Shown here: in pieces, positions 42,985 to 51,494 of the stretch
Position numbering within the stretch: the first letter of the stretch is position 1
How the letters are laid out: every line of letters begins with the position of its first letter
Source: an uncultured Lachnospiraceae bacterium
GTDB taxonomy: Bacteria > Bacillota > Clostridia > Lachnospirales > Lachnospiraceae
Assembly: GCA_910578885.1 (NCBI GenBank)
Contig: CAJTSH010000017.1
Location: 7,167 to 71,166 of the forward strand
Length of the DNA: 64,000 bases
Direction of reading: 5' to 3'
Notes under the pieces: model-generated
The model's database searches: none
What the model was told of the DNA's origin: nothing
What the model saw: only the letters and a program-made list of their open reading frames with translations
Translations under genes and position numbers: made by a program

Positions 42985-44259
42985 ATGAAAGTATTGATAG
43001 TAGGAAGCGGCGGAAGAGAGCACGCAATCGCAGCAAGCGTAGCAAAGAGCAGCCGCGTGGATAAGATTTATTGTGCACCGGGCAATGCTGGAATCGGGCA
43101 GATTGCAGAGTGTGTTCCAATTGGTGCAATGGAATTTGATAAGTTAGCTGCATTTGCAAAAGAGAAGGAAATCGACTTTACGATTATCGGAATGGATGAT
43201 CCGCTTGTAGGCGGCGTAGTGGATGTATTTGAGGCAGAGGGCTTAACGGTATTCGGACCGAGGAAGAATGCGGCTATCTTAGAGGGATCGAAAGCGTTTT
43301 CTAAGGATTTAATGAAGAAATACAAGATTCCGACAGCGGCTTATGAGACCTTTGACGATCCGAAGAAGGCAATGGAATATCTAAAGACAGCTAAGATGCC
43401 GATTGTATTGAAGGCGGATGGGCTGGCGCTTGGAAAAGGCGTTTTAATCTGCAATACCTTAGAGGAAGCGCTTGCAGGCGTGAAGGAAATCATGGAGGAT
43501 AAGAAATTCGGTTCTGCAGGTAACCACATGGTAGTGGAAGAATTTATGACGGGACGGGAAGTGTCCGTGCTCTCCTTTGTGGATGGAAAGACAATAAAAA
43601 TCATGTCTTCTGCGCAGGATCATAAGCGTGCAAAAGACGGTGACCAAGGCTTAAATACCGGAGGAATGGGAACATTTTCACCAAGCCCGTTCTATACCGC
43701 AGAGGTGGATGAATTCTGTAAGAAATACATATATCAGGCAACCGTAGATGCAATGGCAGCGGAAGGCAGGGAGTTTAAGGGGATTATCTTCTTTGGCCTG
43801 ATGCTGACGGAGGAGGGACCGAAGGTATTGGAATATAATGCCCGTTTCGGAGACCCGGAGGCGCAGGTGGTGCTTCCGAGAATGAAAAATGATATCATTG
43901 ATGTGATGGAGGCATGTGTAAACGGAACGTTAGATCAGATTGATTTACAGTTTGAAGAGAATGCAGCAGTCTGCGTGGTGCTCGCTTCTGACGGATATCC
44001 GGTATCCTATGAGAAAGGATTTCCAATCAAAGGCTTTGGGAAGTTCCATGATGAGGAAGGCTATTACTGCTTCCATGCAGGAACTGCGCTGAACGATGAT
44101 GGTGAATTTGTGACAAACGGCGGACGCGTGCTCGGTGTAACTGCAAAAGGCTCTGACTTGAAGGAAGCAAGAGCGAATGCATACAAAGCGACAGAGTGGA
44201 TTACATTTGAAAATAAATACATGAGAAGCGATATTGGGAAGGCAATTGACGAAGCATAG
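42985..44259 (+). CDS. purD: Phosphoribosylamine-glycine ligase (GAR synthetase)
   Basis: A 424-residue ATP-grasp enzyme. It starts MKVLIVGSGGREHAIAASVA and includes the ATP-grasp parts IVLKADGLALGKGV, VVEEFMTGREVSVLSF, QDHKRAKDGDQGLNTGGMG and EYNARFGDPEAQVVLPRM. Length is normal. The start at 42985 has ATAGGAGG upstream; the open frame extends back into purN without a plausible start. The 97 bases to the next gene hold a short open frame ending in YPMTFKERLTVEELELV that overlaps the next ATG; it may be the tail of a lost gene. Confidence 0.97.
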   Translation: MKVLIVGSGGREHAIAASVAKSSRVDKIYCAPGNAGIGQIAECVPIGAMEFDKLAAFAKEKEIDFTIIGMDDPLVGGVVDVFEAEGLTVFGPRKNAAILEGSKAFSKDLMKKYKIPTAAYETFDDPKKAMEYLKTAKMPIVLKADGLALGKGVLICNTLEEALAGVKEIMEDKKFGSAGNHMVVEEFMTGREVSVLSFVDGKTIKIMSSAQDHKRAKDGDQGLNTGGMGTFSPSPFYTAEVDEFCKKYIYQATVDAMAAEGREFKGIIFFGLMLTEEGPKVLEYNARFGDPEAQVVLPRMKNDIIDVMEACVNGTLDQIDLQFEENAAVCVVLASDGYPVSYEKGFPIKGFGKFHDEEGYYCFHAGTALNDDGEFVTNGGRVLGVTAKGSDLKEARANAYKATEWITFENKYMRSDIGKAIDEA

Positions 44260-44356
44260 CTCATGTTCATAAAAAGACAGATAAACTTTCTGCATATCCA
44301 ATGACATTTAAGGAAAGACTGACAGTAGAAGAATTGGAGCTGGTAGAAGGATTGTC

Positions 44357-45118
44357 ATGAAGAAAGAAGAAGCAGTTTTAGATACGATTCTTACAATATC
44401 ATATGATATGCTAAGAGCCGGTCTGGAGATAGGAACAGTAGAGCGTGCGATTGAACGCATGTGCATAGCTTATCAGATGGAAGAGGTACACGTACTTACG
44501 ATTACCTCTTCCATTCTTGTTTCTGCCAGAGCGCAGGATGGGGCTATTTATACGCAGACGAGAAGAATACGCGATTATCATACGGATTTCACATATTTAA
44601 AAGAGCTGGACGGTCTTGTGAGAAGAATGATAGATGAGAGAATGGATTATAAAATAGCGGCGGCAGAACTGAAGAAATTGCGGGAACAGTTTGTCCGGCA
44701 GGTAACCGTCCGTACGGCGCTGAGAGAATATTTTGTGTATTGCTTTATTTCGTTCACATTCTCATTGTTTTTTGGAGGAAGTATATGGGATGGAATTTCT
44801 TCCTGTATCTGTGCGGTATTGATCTGCAGTATTTTATATTTATTGAAACCGGCGGTAAAGAATAAGTTTCTGGTGAATATGGCAGCATCCGTAGCTGGCG
44901 GAGCGGCAGCCGTTATTTTGTTTCGATGCGGTTTATCTGATTCAGTTGATAAAGTCATTATCGGAAATATTATGCTGTTGATTCCGGGGCTTGCTACAGT
45001 AAATGCATTCAGGGATTTAATCGGCGGAGATACGATTTCCGGTCTGCTCCGTTTAGCTGAGGCTCTAGTTGCGGCAGCAGCGATTGCGATAGGATTTTCT
45101 ATGGCGTTTATCATATGA
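44357..45118 (+). CDS. Threonine/serine exporter, N-terminal-type subunit (DUF1212)
   Basis: A 253-residue protein of the ThrE family first half. A cytoplasmic part (LTISYDMLRAGLEIGTVERA, VLTITSSILVSA) is followed by about five transmembrane segments from residue 125, with IPGLATVNAFRDLIGGD. In Corynebacterium ThrE both halves are one protein; in many Firmicutes they are two adjacent genes, as here. The predicted role is amino-acid export. The second subunit follows after 13 bases. Confidence 0.88.
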   Translation: MKKEEAVLDTILTISYDMLRAGLEIGTVERAIERMCIAYQMEEVHVLTITSSILVSARAQDGAIYTQTRRIRDYHTDFTYLKELDGLVRRMIDERMDYKIAAAELKKLREQFVRQVTVRTALREYFVYCFISFTFSLFFGGSIWDGISSCICAVLICSILYLLKPAVKNKFLVNMAASVAGGAAAVILFRCGLSDSVDKVIIGNIMLLIPGLATVNAFRDLIGGDTISGLLRLAEALVAAAAIAIGFSMAFII

Positions 45119-45131
45119 AAGGATATGGAAA

Positions 45132-45572
45132 ATGATAAAAGAAATCTTGCTTGCGGCGGCAGGCGCAATGGGATATGCTATGCTGTTCGGGATGAAAGGA
45201 AAAGATATAAGTCTGATTGGAATTAACAGCGCGTTTGCGTGGTATTTATATTTGCAGATCGCAGAAGGGACAGATAATACTATTTTTGCGATGTTTTTTG
45301 TGACTGTGCTGGTAGGACTGGTTTCCGGAATTCTGACTATTTTTATAAAGTGTCCTTTGACGGTATTTGCCACACCGATTCTGATGCCGTTTGTTCCCGG
45401 TTCGACGCTCTATTATGTGATGTATGACATAGTGAATAAAAGAGAACAGCTCTGGATAGACGTCCGCTGGCTGTTTCAGCAGGTAGGAGCGATTACATTT
45501 GGAATCCTTGCGGCAGAAATTGTACTGACATGGATAAGGCTTTGCTATTCCAGATTTCCCAAAAGGTGGTAG
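45132..45572 (+). CDS. Threonine/serine exporter, C-terminal-type subunit (DUF3815)
   Basis: A 146-residue membrane protein with about four transmembrane helices, matching the ThrE second half (AAAGAMGYAMLFGMKGKD at the start; ILMPFVPGSTLYYVMYDIV). It should pair with the preceding gene product in one exporter. GGATATGGAAA precedes the ATG. A duplicated 60-nt fragment begins four bases after the stop. Confidence 0.88.
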   Translation: MIKEILLAAAGAMGYAMLFGMKGKDISLIGINSAFAWYLYLQIAEGTDNTIFAMFFVTVLVGLVSGILTIFIKCPLTVFATPILMPFVPGSTLYYVMYDIVNKREQLWIDVRWLFQQVGAITFGILAAEIVLTWIRLCYSRFPKRW

Positions 45573-45575
45573 CAG

Positions 45576-45635
45576 CCATTGACAATGCCGCCAATTCCAA
45601 TTGACCGTATAGAGGAAATGACACGGCTTATGGGA
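45576..45635 (+). repeat. 60-nt duplicated fragment, copy A
   Basis: This stretch matches 49210-49269 at 58 of 60 positions. In one frame it reads MPPIPIDRIEEMTRLMG, which looks coding, so both copies may be pieces of a lost gene. The rest of 45573-45753 shows no gene. Confidence 0.8.
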
Positions 45636-45753
45636 GGCGATGGGAGTATGGAATAAAAAGTATGAAGATGTATAACCTAAAAAACAGGATTTGCAAAGCA
45701 AGGGAAAAGTCATGAGAGATTGTCAGGACTTATCTGTAAGCTGCCTTTGGGCT

Positions 45754-46551
45754 TTATTTCCCGTTGCGTTGTTGCTGGCATAAGCCTCTGCCGTTGCCCC
45801 TGCCATGTCTTGAGCCGTGGCCGTTATGATGTCCCCTGCCGAATCTGTCTGTACTGTCGTCCTGAGTTGTTCCTTCTCTATTGCCGGATAATTCATCTAT
45901 CAGATTCCATATCTGGCACATGGTAAGTCCTTGTATGTCTTCCGCTGAAATATCCGGGTCAAGCGCCTGCAGCTCTAAAAATGCTTTATATTTTCCGAAC
46001 GACATCCCTGCTTCATGCGCTGCAGCAACTTCTTGGGAATTGCAGGAAGAACAATGGACATTTGCATAAGAAGATATGCAGGCATCTATATTATCAAGAA
46101 GTTCATTATTTTTGTCTTCATTCTTTCCAAATACGGTAACGGCAATAAGCTCGTTTTGCCTGATATATTCTTTCATGCTCTCATTTGTTAATATGAGTTC
46201 CAGTGCATCCTGATAATTCAGATTATAAACATTCATGGAGGACATGACGGTATATCCGTCTTCATTATATGTGTCAACGGAAATCACTTTATGAAAGCGA
46301 TTAATTCCAAGTTCAATAGATGGATTGACATCAATGCTGATTGCATATGCCGGAGTCAAATACGCAGAATATCCTATTCCTGCAAACAGCAGAAATACAA
46401 AACAGGACACAGCTGCGATTAGCCGCTTGGATAAAATGATTTTTCTTTTTCTATATCCGTTTGTGTTTTCTGCCAGAAATTCCTTTGTGCTATTTTTCAG
46501 ATCCTGCTCTGCATGAATTTTATCAAATGCATCCCAAAGTCTACGTTTCAT
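45754..46551 (-). CDS. RsgI-like membrane anti-sigma factor
   Basis: A 265-residue protein with a cytoplasmic N-terminal segment (about 42 residues), one transmembrane helix (about 44-66), then the RsgI-type extracytoplasmic domain with AISIDVNPSIELGINRF and VDTYNEDGYTVM, and a His/Gly/Arg-rich tail (RGHHNGHGSRHGRGNGRG). RsgI-like proteins hold an alternative sigma factor at the membrane and release it on an outside signal. It overlaps the ECF sigma gene by 11 bases, which supports a cognate pair. The tail resembles the repeats of the secreted protein upstream, and both could bind metal ions; that is inference. Confidence 0.85.
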   Translation of the reverse strand: MKRRLWDAFDKIHAEQDLKNSTKEFLAENTNGYRKRKIILSKRLIAAVSCFVFLLFAGIGYSAYLTPAYAISIDVNPSIELGINRFHKVISVDTYNEDGYTVMSSMNVYNLNYQDALELILTNESMKEYIRQNELIAVTVFGKNEDKNNELLDNIDACISSYANVHCSSCNSQEVAAAHEAGMSFGKYKAFLELQALDPDISAEDIQGLTMCQIWNLIDELSGNREGTTQDDSTDRFGRGHHNGHGSRHGRGNGRGLCQQQRNGK

Positions 46552-47026
46552 AATTGTTACCTCCTAACTTTTCCCTAAGCAGTCGTTTTGAACGTGTTAG
46601 GAGCGTATAGACAGTATTTTCATTCTTTCTGAGAATATGGGCAATTTCGACAGCGGTATATCCTTCATAGTAATAGAGATATACCACATCCCTGTATTTT
46701 GCCGGTAAAGATAAAACCGCATCCAATACGTCACTGTTGTCTGGAGTCAGTTCTTCCTGCTGATGAAGTAATTCTTCTAATGGAACCGTGTGGCTGCGGA
46801 AGAAATCTTTAAAAAAGTCCTTGCAGGCATTGATTGTGACCCGGATGAACCATGCCTTTTCATGTTCTTCATTTTCAAATTTAACGGAACTTAGGACATA
46901 TTTCAAAAAAACAGTTTGAAATATGTCCTCTGAATCATGGTAACTTTTCAGATGTATCATACAAAGCCGCCGGACGGTATCCGCATACTGTTCCAGCGCC
47001 CTGTTTATTTCATGTTCGCTCCGCAT
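46541..47026 (-). CDS. ECF-type RNA polymerase sigma factor
   Basis: A 161-residue sigma-70 factor with region 2 (YHDSEDIFQTVFLKYVLSSV, EKAWFIRVTINACKDFF) and region 4 (LPAKYRDVVYLYYYEGYTAV, EIAHILRKNENTVYTLLTRS) and no region 1 or 3, as in extracytoplasmic-function sigma factors. Partner anti-sigma is the overlapping downstream gene. The gene upstream in the same direction, 48 bases away, encodes a secreted repeat protein and is the likeliest target or cotranscribed output. Confidence 0.93.
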   Translation of the reverse strand: MRSEHEINRALEQYADTVRRLCMIHLKSYHDSEDIFQTVFLKYVLSSVKFENEEHEKAWFIRVTINACKDFFKDFFRSHTVPLEELLHQQEELTPDNSDVLDAVLSLPAKYRDVVYLYYYEGYTAVEIAHILRKNENTVYTLLTRSKRLLREKLGGNNYET

Positions 47027-47074
47027 AACATGCCCTCGTTTTTTATCTGCCTATGTACAATGCCTGACTGTCCG

Positions 47075-47602
47075 TTATTTCTTTTGCCATTTTGCATAGA
47101 ATATCTTTTTGCCAGTGCTCCCTTTTTTGATCATAGTTACTTTTTTTACATACTGCTTATTTGTATACCAGCCTTTGAACGTATAGCCCTTCTTCGTAGG
47201 CTTTTTCAGCTTGATGGTTTTTGTTGTATTGTAATAACATGATGGGTTCTTTTTATTGTTCTTTCCGCCGTTCAGCTTATATTTGATGGAGTATTTTATG
47301 TTATCGCAGACGCCGTCTCCGTCAGCATCTACATATCCTTTGCCGTGTCCTGAATGCATTCCGTAGCCACAGCCATGAGAGCTATAGTTATCGCAGACAT
47401 CGTCTCCGTCAGCATCCACATATCCTTTGCCGTGTCCTGAATGCATTCCGTAGCCATGGCCATGAGAGCCATAGTTATCGCAGACACCGTTTCCGTCAGC
47501 ATCTACATAATGCTTTCCATGCATAGGTTTTGCAGCAATTTCAGTTGCGCTGCATACTGAAAAAAGGAGTGCCATTGTTAAAATTGTTATAAATTTTTTC
47601 AT
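47075..47602 (-). CDS. Secreted Asp/His-repeat protein with InlB-type domain
   Basis: A 175-residue secreted protein with a signal peptide (MKKFITILTMALLFSVCSAT). Three tandem repeats follow, each YVDADG(N/D)xVCDN; the first two continue as a Ser-His-Gly stretch with HGYGMHSGHGKG. DxDGDGxxD resembles thrombospondin type-3 or dockerin calcium loops, and the His/Gly part could bind transition metals. The C-terminal 70 residues are an InlB/Flg_new repeat (KYKLNGGKNNKKNP, KKGYTFKGWYTNKQY) similar to the one in the GH81 protein. The start is the third of three closely spaced ATGs, the one eight bases after GGAGG. It is first in line before the ECF sigma and anti-sigma genes. Confidence 0.85.
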   Translation of the reverse strand: MKKFITILTMALLFSVCSATEIAAKPMHGKHYVDADGNGVCDNYGSHGHGYGMHSGHGKGYVDADGDDVCDNYSSHGCGYGMHSGHGKGYVDADGDGVCDNIKYSIKYKLNGGKNNKKNPSCYYNTTKTIKLKKPTKKGYTFKGWYTNKQYVKKVTMIKKGSTGKKIFYAKWQKK

Positions 47603-47839
47603 ATTCATTACCTCCATATTATAGATATTTTATTGTTTCAATAATAATACGAATGAAAACGTTAAATCCATTCACAACATATAAATTATTTTTAAAAAAT
47701 AACAATTGTTCTTATCTCTATTTTCTGAATATTTTGAAATATAAATTAGTAGCAAATGCTGATAAAGTCTACTAATTAAGGTTCTTTTATTATATAATAA
47801 GTTTATTGTACAGTCCAGATGAGGCGGAATTATGTAGAG

Positions 47840-47897
47840 GATTGTACGGTAGATTATAAGGGATTGGGAAGCTGCGGGGAATGCAGCGACGCACCAT
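47840..47897 (+). pseudogene. Duplicated fragment of the DUF3795 gene
   Basis: This 58-nt stretch matches 50833-50890, inside the VOC-DUF3795 gene, at 56 of 58 positions and reads DCTVDYKGLGSCGECSDAP. The flanking frame ends soon after. The rest of 47603-47942 is AT-rich with no recognisable gene. Confidence 0.8.
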
Positions 47898-47942
47898 ACT
47901 TGCTATTCAGAGGTTATATGCTTTTTTACCTGCAATCCTAAA

Positions 47943-48251
47943 ATGCAGCCTTCTGAACTTGCAATGCGGGGACATCACGAGAGTAGTTTAATACAATTTG
48001 AACAAGGAATTCCTATGTATGTTTTATCAAATAGTGGATTCACAGCAGAAGCACTTTCATTTGTCCTTGAAAAACTAGGCATACGAAAGTATTTCAAAAA
48101 GATATGGTCTAGTGCTGCTTATAGAAAAATAAAACCAAGCAGAGAGTTTTTTGAGATGGCAATAGAACGTGTCTTATTAGATAATCCGGTAGAAAAAAGA
48201 GAAAATATTGTATTTGTTGTTTCATACGTATCGGTAATACAAGTGAGTTGA
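47943..48251 (+). pseudogene. HAD-family hydrolase fragment
   Basis: The open frame encodes IPMYVLSNSGFTAEALSFVL, LGIRKYFKKIW, and KPSREFFEMAIERVL, the motif II and motif III region of a haloacid-dehalogenase-type phosphatase. The following motif IV, expected as VGDSYVSDI, is garbled (VVSYVSVI) and the frame stops. The N-terminal DxD motif is absent. It is a decayed internal piece. Confidence 0.75.
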
Positions 48252-48314
48252 TTGGAATTGTCAAAACATTGCTGATATGATAGATGCGTAGGACTATATG
48301 AAGGAGCAAAGAAA

Positions 48315-49001
48315 ATGCGGACTAAAAAAATTAGAATTAATAACATTCCCGCAATTATCTGGGGAGAACAATCAAATAAAGTGTATTTATTTGTTCATGG
48401 AAAAATATCTTCCAAAGAAGCAGCAGAAGATTTTGCAAAAATTGCGGAACAGAAAGGATATCAGACTATAAGCTTTGATTTGCCGCAGCATGGTGAACGC
48501 ATAGATGAAAACGATAGATGTGATATCTGGAATGGAATTAGCTCTCTTTCGGTGGTTGGTGATTATGTCTTTGAAAAATGGAATGAGGTTTCTCTGTTTG
48601 CATGCAGTTTGGGAGCGTATTTCAGTCTGAATGCTTACAACACATATGACATTAAGAAGTGCCTTTTTCAATCTCCTATTTTAGATATGGAATATTTGAT
48701 TAAGCAAATGATGATATGGTTTGACGTTTCGGAAGAACGACTTGAGCGTGAGAAAGAAGTGGACACGCCGATAGATATTCTGTCATGGGCATATTATCAA
48801 TATGTATTAGAACATCCGGTGGAAAAGTGGAATATTCCGACGTCTATTTTGTATGGCGGAAAAGATAATCTACAGTCATTGGAAGTGGAGAAAATTTTTG
48901 TGAAGAAATTTGGTTGTAAGTTGACAGTGGCAGAAAATAGCGAGCATTCTTTTATGGGCGATGGGGACATTGTGGAAGAGTGGTTACTTAAGAATATATA
49001 A
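48315..49001 (+). CDS. Alpha/beta hydrolase
   Basis: A 228-residue single-domain alpha/beta hydrolase. YLFVHGKIS gives the oxyanion region, ISFDLPQHGER the second strand, FACSLGAYFSLNAY the nucleophile elbow (ACSLG in place of GxSxG, Ser conserved), and a late NSEHSFMG supplies the catalytic His. ILYGGKDNLQ should provide the acid. No signal peptide, so cytoplasmic. AGGAGCAAAG precedes the ATG. It is the only intact gene among several fragments here. Substrate unknown. Confidence 0.85.
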   Translation: MRTKKIRINNIPAIIWGEQSNKVYLFVHGKISSKEAAEDFAKIAEQKGYQTISFDLPQHGERIDENDRCDIWNGISSLSVVGDYVFEKWNEVSLFACSLGAYFSLNAYNTYDIKKCLFQSPILDMEYLIKQMMIWFDVSEERLEREKEVDTPIDILSWAYYQYVLEHPVEKWNIPTSILYGGKDNLQSLEVEKIFVKKFGCKLTVAENSEHSFMGDGDIVEEWLLKNI

Positions 49002-49049
49002 CGAGATATTATGCAAAAGATAAGTAACAAAGAAGTATGGCGTTCCGTT

Positions 49050-49206
49050 ACAAAAGCATGCAGCACAGGCTGCCGGTGTGGGAAACATGGGGCGTCATAC
49101 ATTGTAGATAACACCTCAATTTGGAAGCATGGATGAGTATGAAAATGAATTCCGAGTAATGAAATGGCTGAAAGACAAATTACCTGTACCAGAGTGATAT
49201 GTCATG
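49050..49206 (+). pseudogene. Aminoglycoside phosphotransferase-like fragment
   Basis: The stretch around 49105-49200 reads TPQFGSMDEYENEF in shifted frames, then VMKWLKDKLPVPE and a stop. It resembles the part of APH-type antibiotic kinases just after the ATP-binding Lys (KWLEGKLPVPKVL in relatives). No kinase core is left. It abuts copy B of the 60-nt duplication. Confidence 0.5.
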
Positions 49207-49209
49207 AAA

Positions 49210-49269
49210 CCATTGACAATGCCACCATTTCCAATTGACCGTATAGAGGAAATGACACGGCTTATGGGA
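49210..49269 (+). repeat. 60-nt duplicated fragment, copy B
   Basis: 58 of 60 bases match 45576-45635. It reads MPPFPIDRIEEMTRLMG in the frame that continues from the phosphotransferase fragment after its stop. Confidence 0.8.
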
Positions 49270-49316
49270 AAATGAAATAAACTTTTTTGATGATATGTCT
49301 GTAAAGGTGTTCTACG

Positions 49317-50180
49317 ATGAAAAATATGTTTTATAAACCGCTGACAGCAACTCCATTTAAGCGGGATGAAAAATACAAAGAGGTACAGCCACAAAATCAG
49401 GAACTGGCAAAATATATTCGTTGCTTTTGGGGAAGTGAAAAGCCGTATTTGAAAAAGGAAAAGAGCGCTGTTGTAAGTCTGGTTGTTCCTGATACCTGTG
49501 TGGATATTATTTATCGCATCGATTATACGGAAAATAGGATTACCGGAGTCTTTTGTGGAATTAATGATAGCAGCTTTTGTGATCGTGATGATACAGAGTG
49601 CGGGCATATGATTTCTATCTTTGCAATTCGGTTTTATGCATGGGGTGCATATGCTTTTTCGGAAGATTCCATGAAGGATACCATAAACGGTTTTTATGAC
49701 GTACAGTCCAGATTTTGCTGGCTGGATAAAATGCTGCGGCAGCAGTTATTAGAGAAACATTCTCTGGAAGAACGAAGCAGGATAGCGGAAGAAATCTTTC
49801 TCCAGCGTATGTTCAAGATAAGGCAGCATCCCATAGTGGATCATGCGGTAAAACAGATGATTATGTTCAAGGGTACACAAAGCGCTGCCGGGCTGGCGGA
49901 GGAGTGTGTTGTCAGCAGCAGGCATTTAGAAAGGTTATTTCATGAATATATTGGTATCACGCCGAAAAAACTTTGTAATCTTGTGCGTTATCAGTGTCTG
50001 TGGAACGAAATCGTAATCAATCCCGGATTTCGGGTTTTGGATGCAGTTTATGAGTATGGCTATGCTGACCAGTCGCATCTCATGCGGGAATTTAAACGGT
50101 ATCATACAATGGATATCCAAAAGGCAAAAATGTATGCTTATCACAATGTCGGAAATATACAATACTTTTTGGACAGATAG
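49317..50180 (+). CDS. AraC-family transcriptional regulator
   Basis: A 287-residue regulator. The N-terminal domain (PQNQELAKYIRCFWGSEKPY, VVPDTCVDIIYRID, FAIRFYAWGAYAF) matches the DUF6597-type sensor domain found ahead of AraC DNA-binding domains. The C-terminal half has two helix-turn-helix motifs (SAAGLAEECVVSSRHLERLF; VYEYGYADQSHLMREFKRY). AAAGGTG precedes the ATG. The next gene starts 46 bases after the stop in the same direction and is its likely target or operon partner. Confidence 0.9.
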   Translation: MKNMFYKPLTATPFKRDEKYKEVQPQNQELAKYIRCFWGSEKPYLKKEKSAVVSLVVPDTCVDIIYRIDYTENRITGVFCGINDSSFCDRDDTECGHMISIFAIRFYAWGAYAFSEDSMKDTINGFYDVQSRFCWLDKMLRQQLLEKHSLEERSRIAEEIFLQRMFKIRQHPIVDHAVKQMIMFKGTQSAAGLAEECVVSSRHLERLFHEYIGITPKKLCNLVRYQCLWNEIVINPGFRVLDAVYEYGYADQSHLMREFKRYHTMDIQKAKMYAYHNVGNIQYFLDR

Positions 50181-50226
50181 TTCTATGATGATTGCAAACA
50201 AATATTTACAAAGGAAGGGAAAGACC

Positions 50227-50985
50227 ATGAGATATTGTAATACATTGCTTGCAGTAAAGGATATGAAAAAATCGTTGGGATTTTACAAAACGCTGTTTGG
50301 ACAGGAGGTTGCTGTTGATTTAGGCTGGTGCAAGTCTTTATCCTGCGGATTGGCATTGCAGGAGCATTTTGATGAGATTGCAGGCTTTCCTCCTGAGACA
50401 ATGAAATATCGTCCAAATACAATGGAGCTCTATTTTGAAACGGAAGATTTTGAAAAATTTATCACCCTGTTAAATGAGCATCCAGAGGTGGAGCGTCTTC
50501 ATGAACCCAGAACATACCCTTGGCTTCAACAGGGGATTCATATCTTTGATCCGGACGGGCATTTAATTGAAGTTTCAGAGAGTATGTATTCGGTAGCCTG
50601 CAGACAGTTTGAAAAAGGGAAAACAGTTGAGGAGACGGCCGGACTGACACAACATCCGCAAAATGTAGTGCAGGAATGGTATAAAACGTATCAGGAATCG
50701 AAAAAGCAGAATTTAAGTGTGTGTGGAACTGATTGCAATGTATGCTGTTGCTATGGTGAAATGTGTGCAGGATGTCATGCATGCAGCGGAAAGGTTTTCC
50801 ATGCACCGGAAGGGAAGGCATGTGCAATCTATGATTGTACGGTAAATCATAAGGGATTGGGAAGCTGCGGGGAATGCAGCGACGCACCATGCGGCATCTG
50901 GATGCGGACAAGAGATCCGAAATATTCGGATGAAGAATTTGAGGAAAATGTCAAAATGCGTATGCAGGCATTAAAAAAGGCTTGA
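50227..50985 (+). CDS. VOC-domain / DUF3795 Cys-rich fusion protein
   Basis: A 252-residue protein with two parts. Residues 1-120 form a vicinal-oxygen-chelate (glyoxalase-like) domain (CNTLLAVKDMKKSLGFYKTL, IHIFDPDGHLIEVSE). Residues 165-252 form a Cys-rich DUF3795 domain (SVCGTDCNVCCCYGEMCAGC, HACSG, GLGSCGECSDAPCGIW) with about a dozen cysteines, suitable for zinc or iron-sulfur binding. AAGGAAGGGAAAGACC precedes ATG 50227; the frame is open earlier, inside the AraC gene. A metal-linked or detoxification role under the AraC regulator is plausible but unproven. Confidence 0.85.
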   Translation: MRYCNTLLAVKDMKKSLGFYKTLFGQEVAVDLGWCKSLSCGLALQEHFDEIAGFPPETMKYRPNTMELYFETEDFEKFITLLNEHPEVERLHEPRTYPWLQQGIHIFDPDGHLIEVSESMYSVACRQFEKGKTVEETAGLTQHPQNVVQEWYKTYQESKKQNLSVCGTDCNVCCCYGEMCAGCHACSGKVFHAPEGKACAIYDCTVNHKGLGSCGECSDAPCGIWMRTRDPKYSDEEFEENVKMRMQALKKA

Positions 50986-51147
50986 GGTTCCCAAAATTGT
51001 TATTTATGCATGTTGAAAAACTTAACTACAATAATCCGAAGGCAAATTTTGTTCAATTGTTGAATATGAATTTGCTTGATAGAAATATAAGGATAGGATA
51101 TTATATTAGCTATAGATATTTTGTAAATAATTTTTGGGAAAGAAGAT

Positions 51148-51494
51148 ATGATAAGGAAAAAGGAGCTAGAGCTTGTAACCTCATATGTTCTTGATTATGA
51201 AAATAGCAACAATCGCTCATTACAGAAAAAATGGCAATCGAGAAGTTCATGAAGGACTATGCTTCGTTTTATGTTAGCAACAGAAGTGAAGATGTGATTC
51301 GAGAATGCGCAGATGAAATTATGAAGACAGGTGTGAAAGAAAAGGATGCGTATTATGTAGCTTGTGCTATTTTGGCAGAATGTAAATACTTTGTAACTAC
51401 AGATGACAGATTGTTGAAATATCAATCTGAAAAGATAATTTTGGTTACTCCGGGAGAATTTATTAGAAGAATGGAGGAGAATGTTAATGGTTAA
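51148..51494 (+). pseudogene. PIN-domain toxin (VapC-like), truncated and frameshifted
   Basis: The first frame (51148) reads MIRKKELELVTSYVLDYENS and then runs off; the second (from 51231) continues MAIEKFMKDYASFYVSNRSE, MKTGVKEKDAYYVACAILAE and YFVTTDDRLLKYQ. Joined through a shift in the A run near 51225, they form the C-terminal two thirds of a PIN RNase with its late acidic residues (KDAYYVACA, TTDDRLL). The N-terminal part with the first catalytic Asp is absent. Sequence 50986-51147 holds no recognisable gene. Confidence 0.75.

Noticed and set aside
44260..44356. Short open frame ending in ELELVEGLS that overlaps the exporter start
   Set aside because: It has no good start or ribosome binding site and no recognisable domain; it may be a gene tail but cannot be supported as a gene.
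47330..47520. Regularly spaced direct repeats that could suggest a CRISPR or minisatellite
   Set aside because: The repeats are in frame and encode the Asp/His-rich units of a secreted protein; there are no unique spacers or cas genes.
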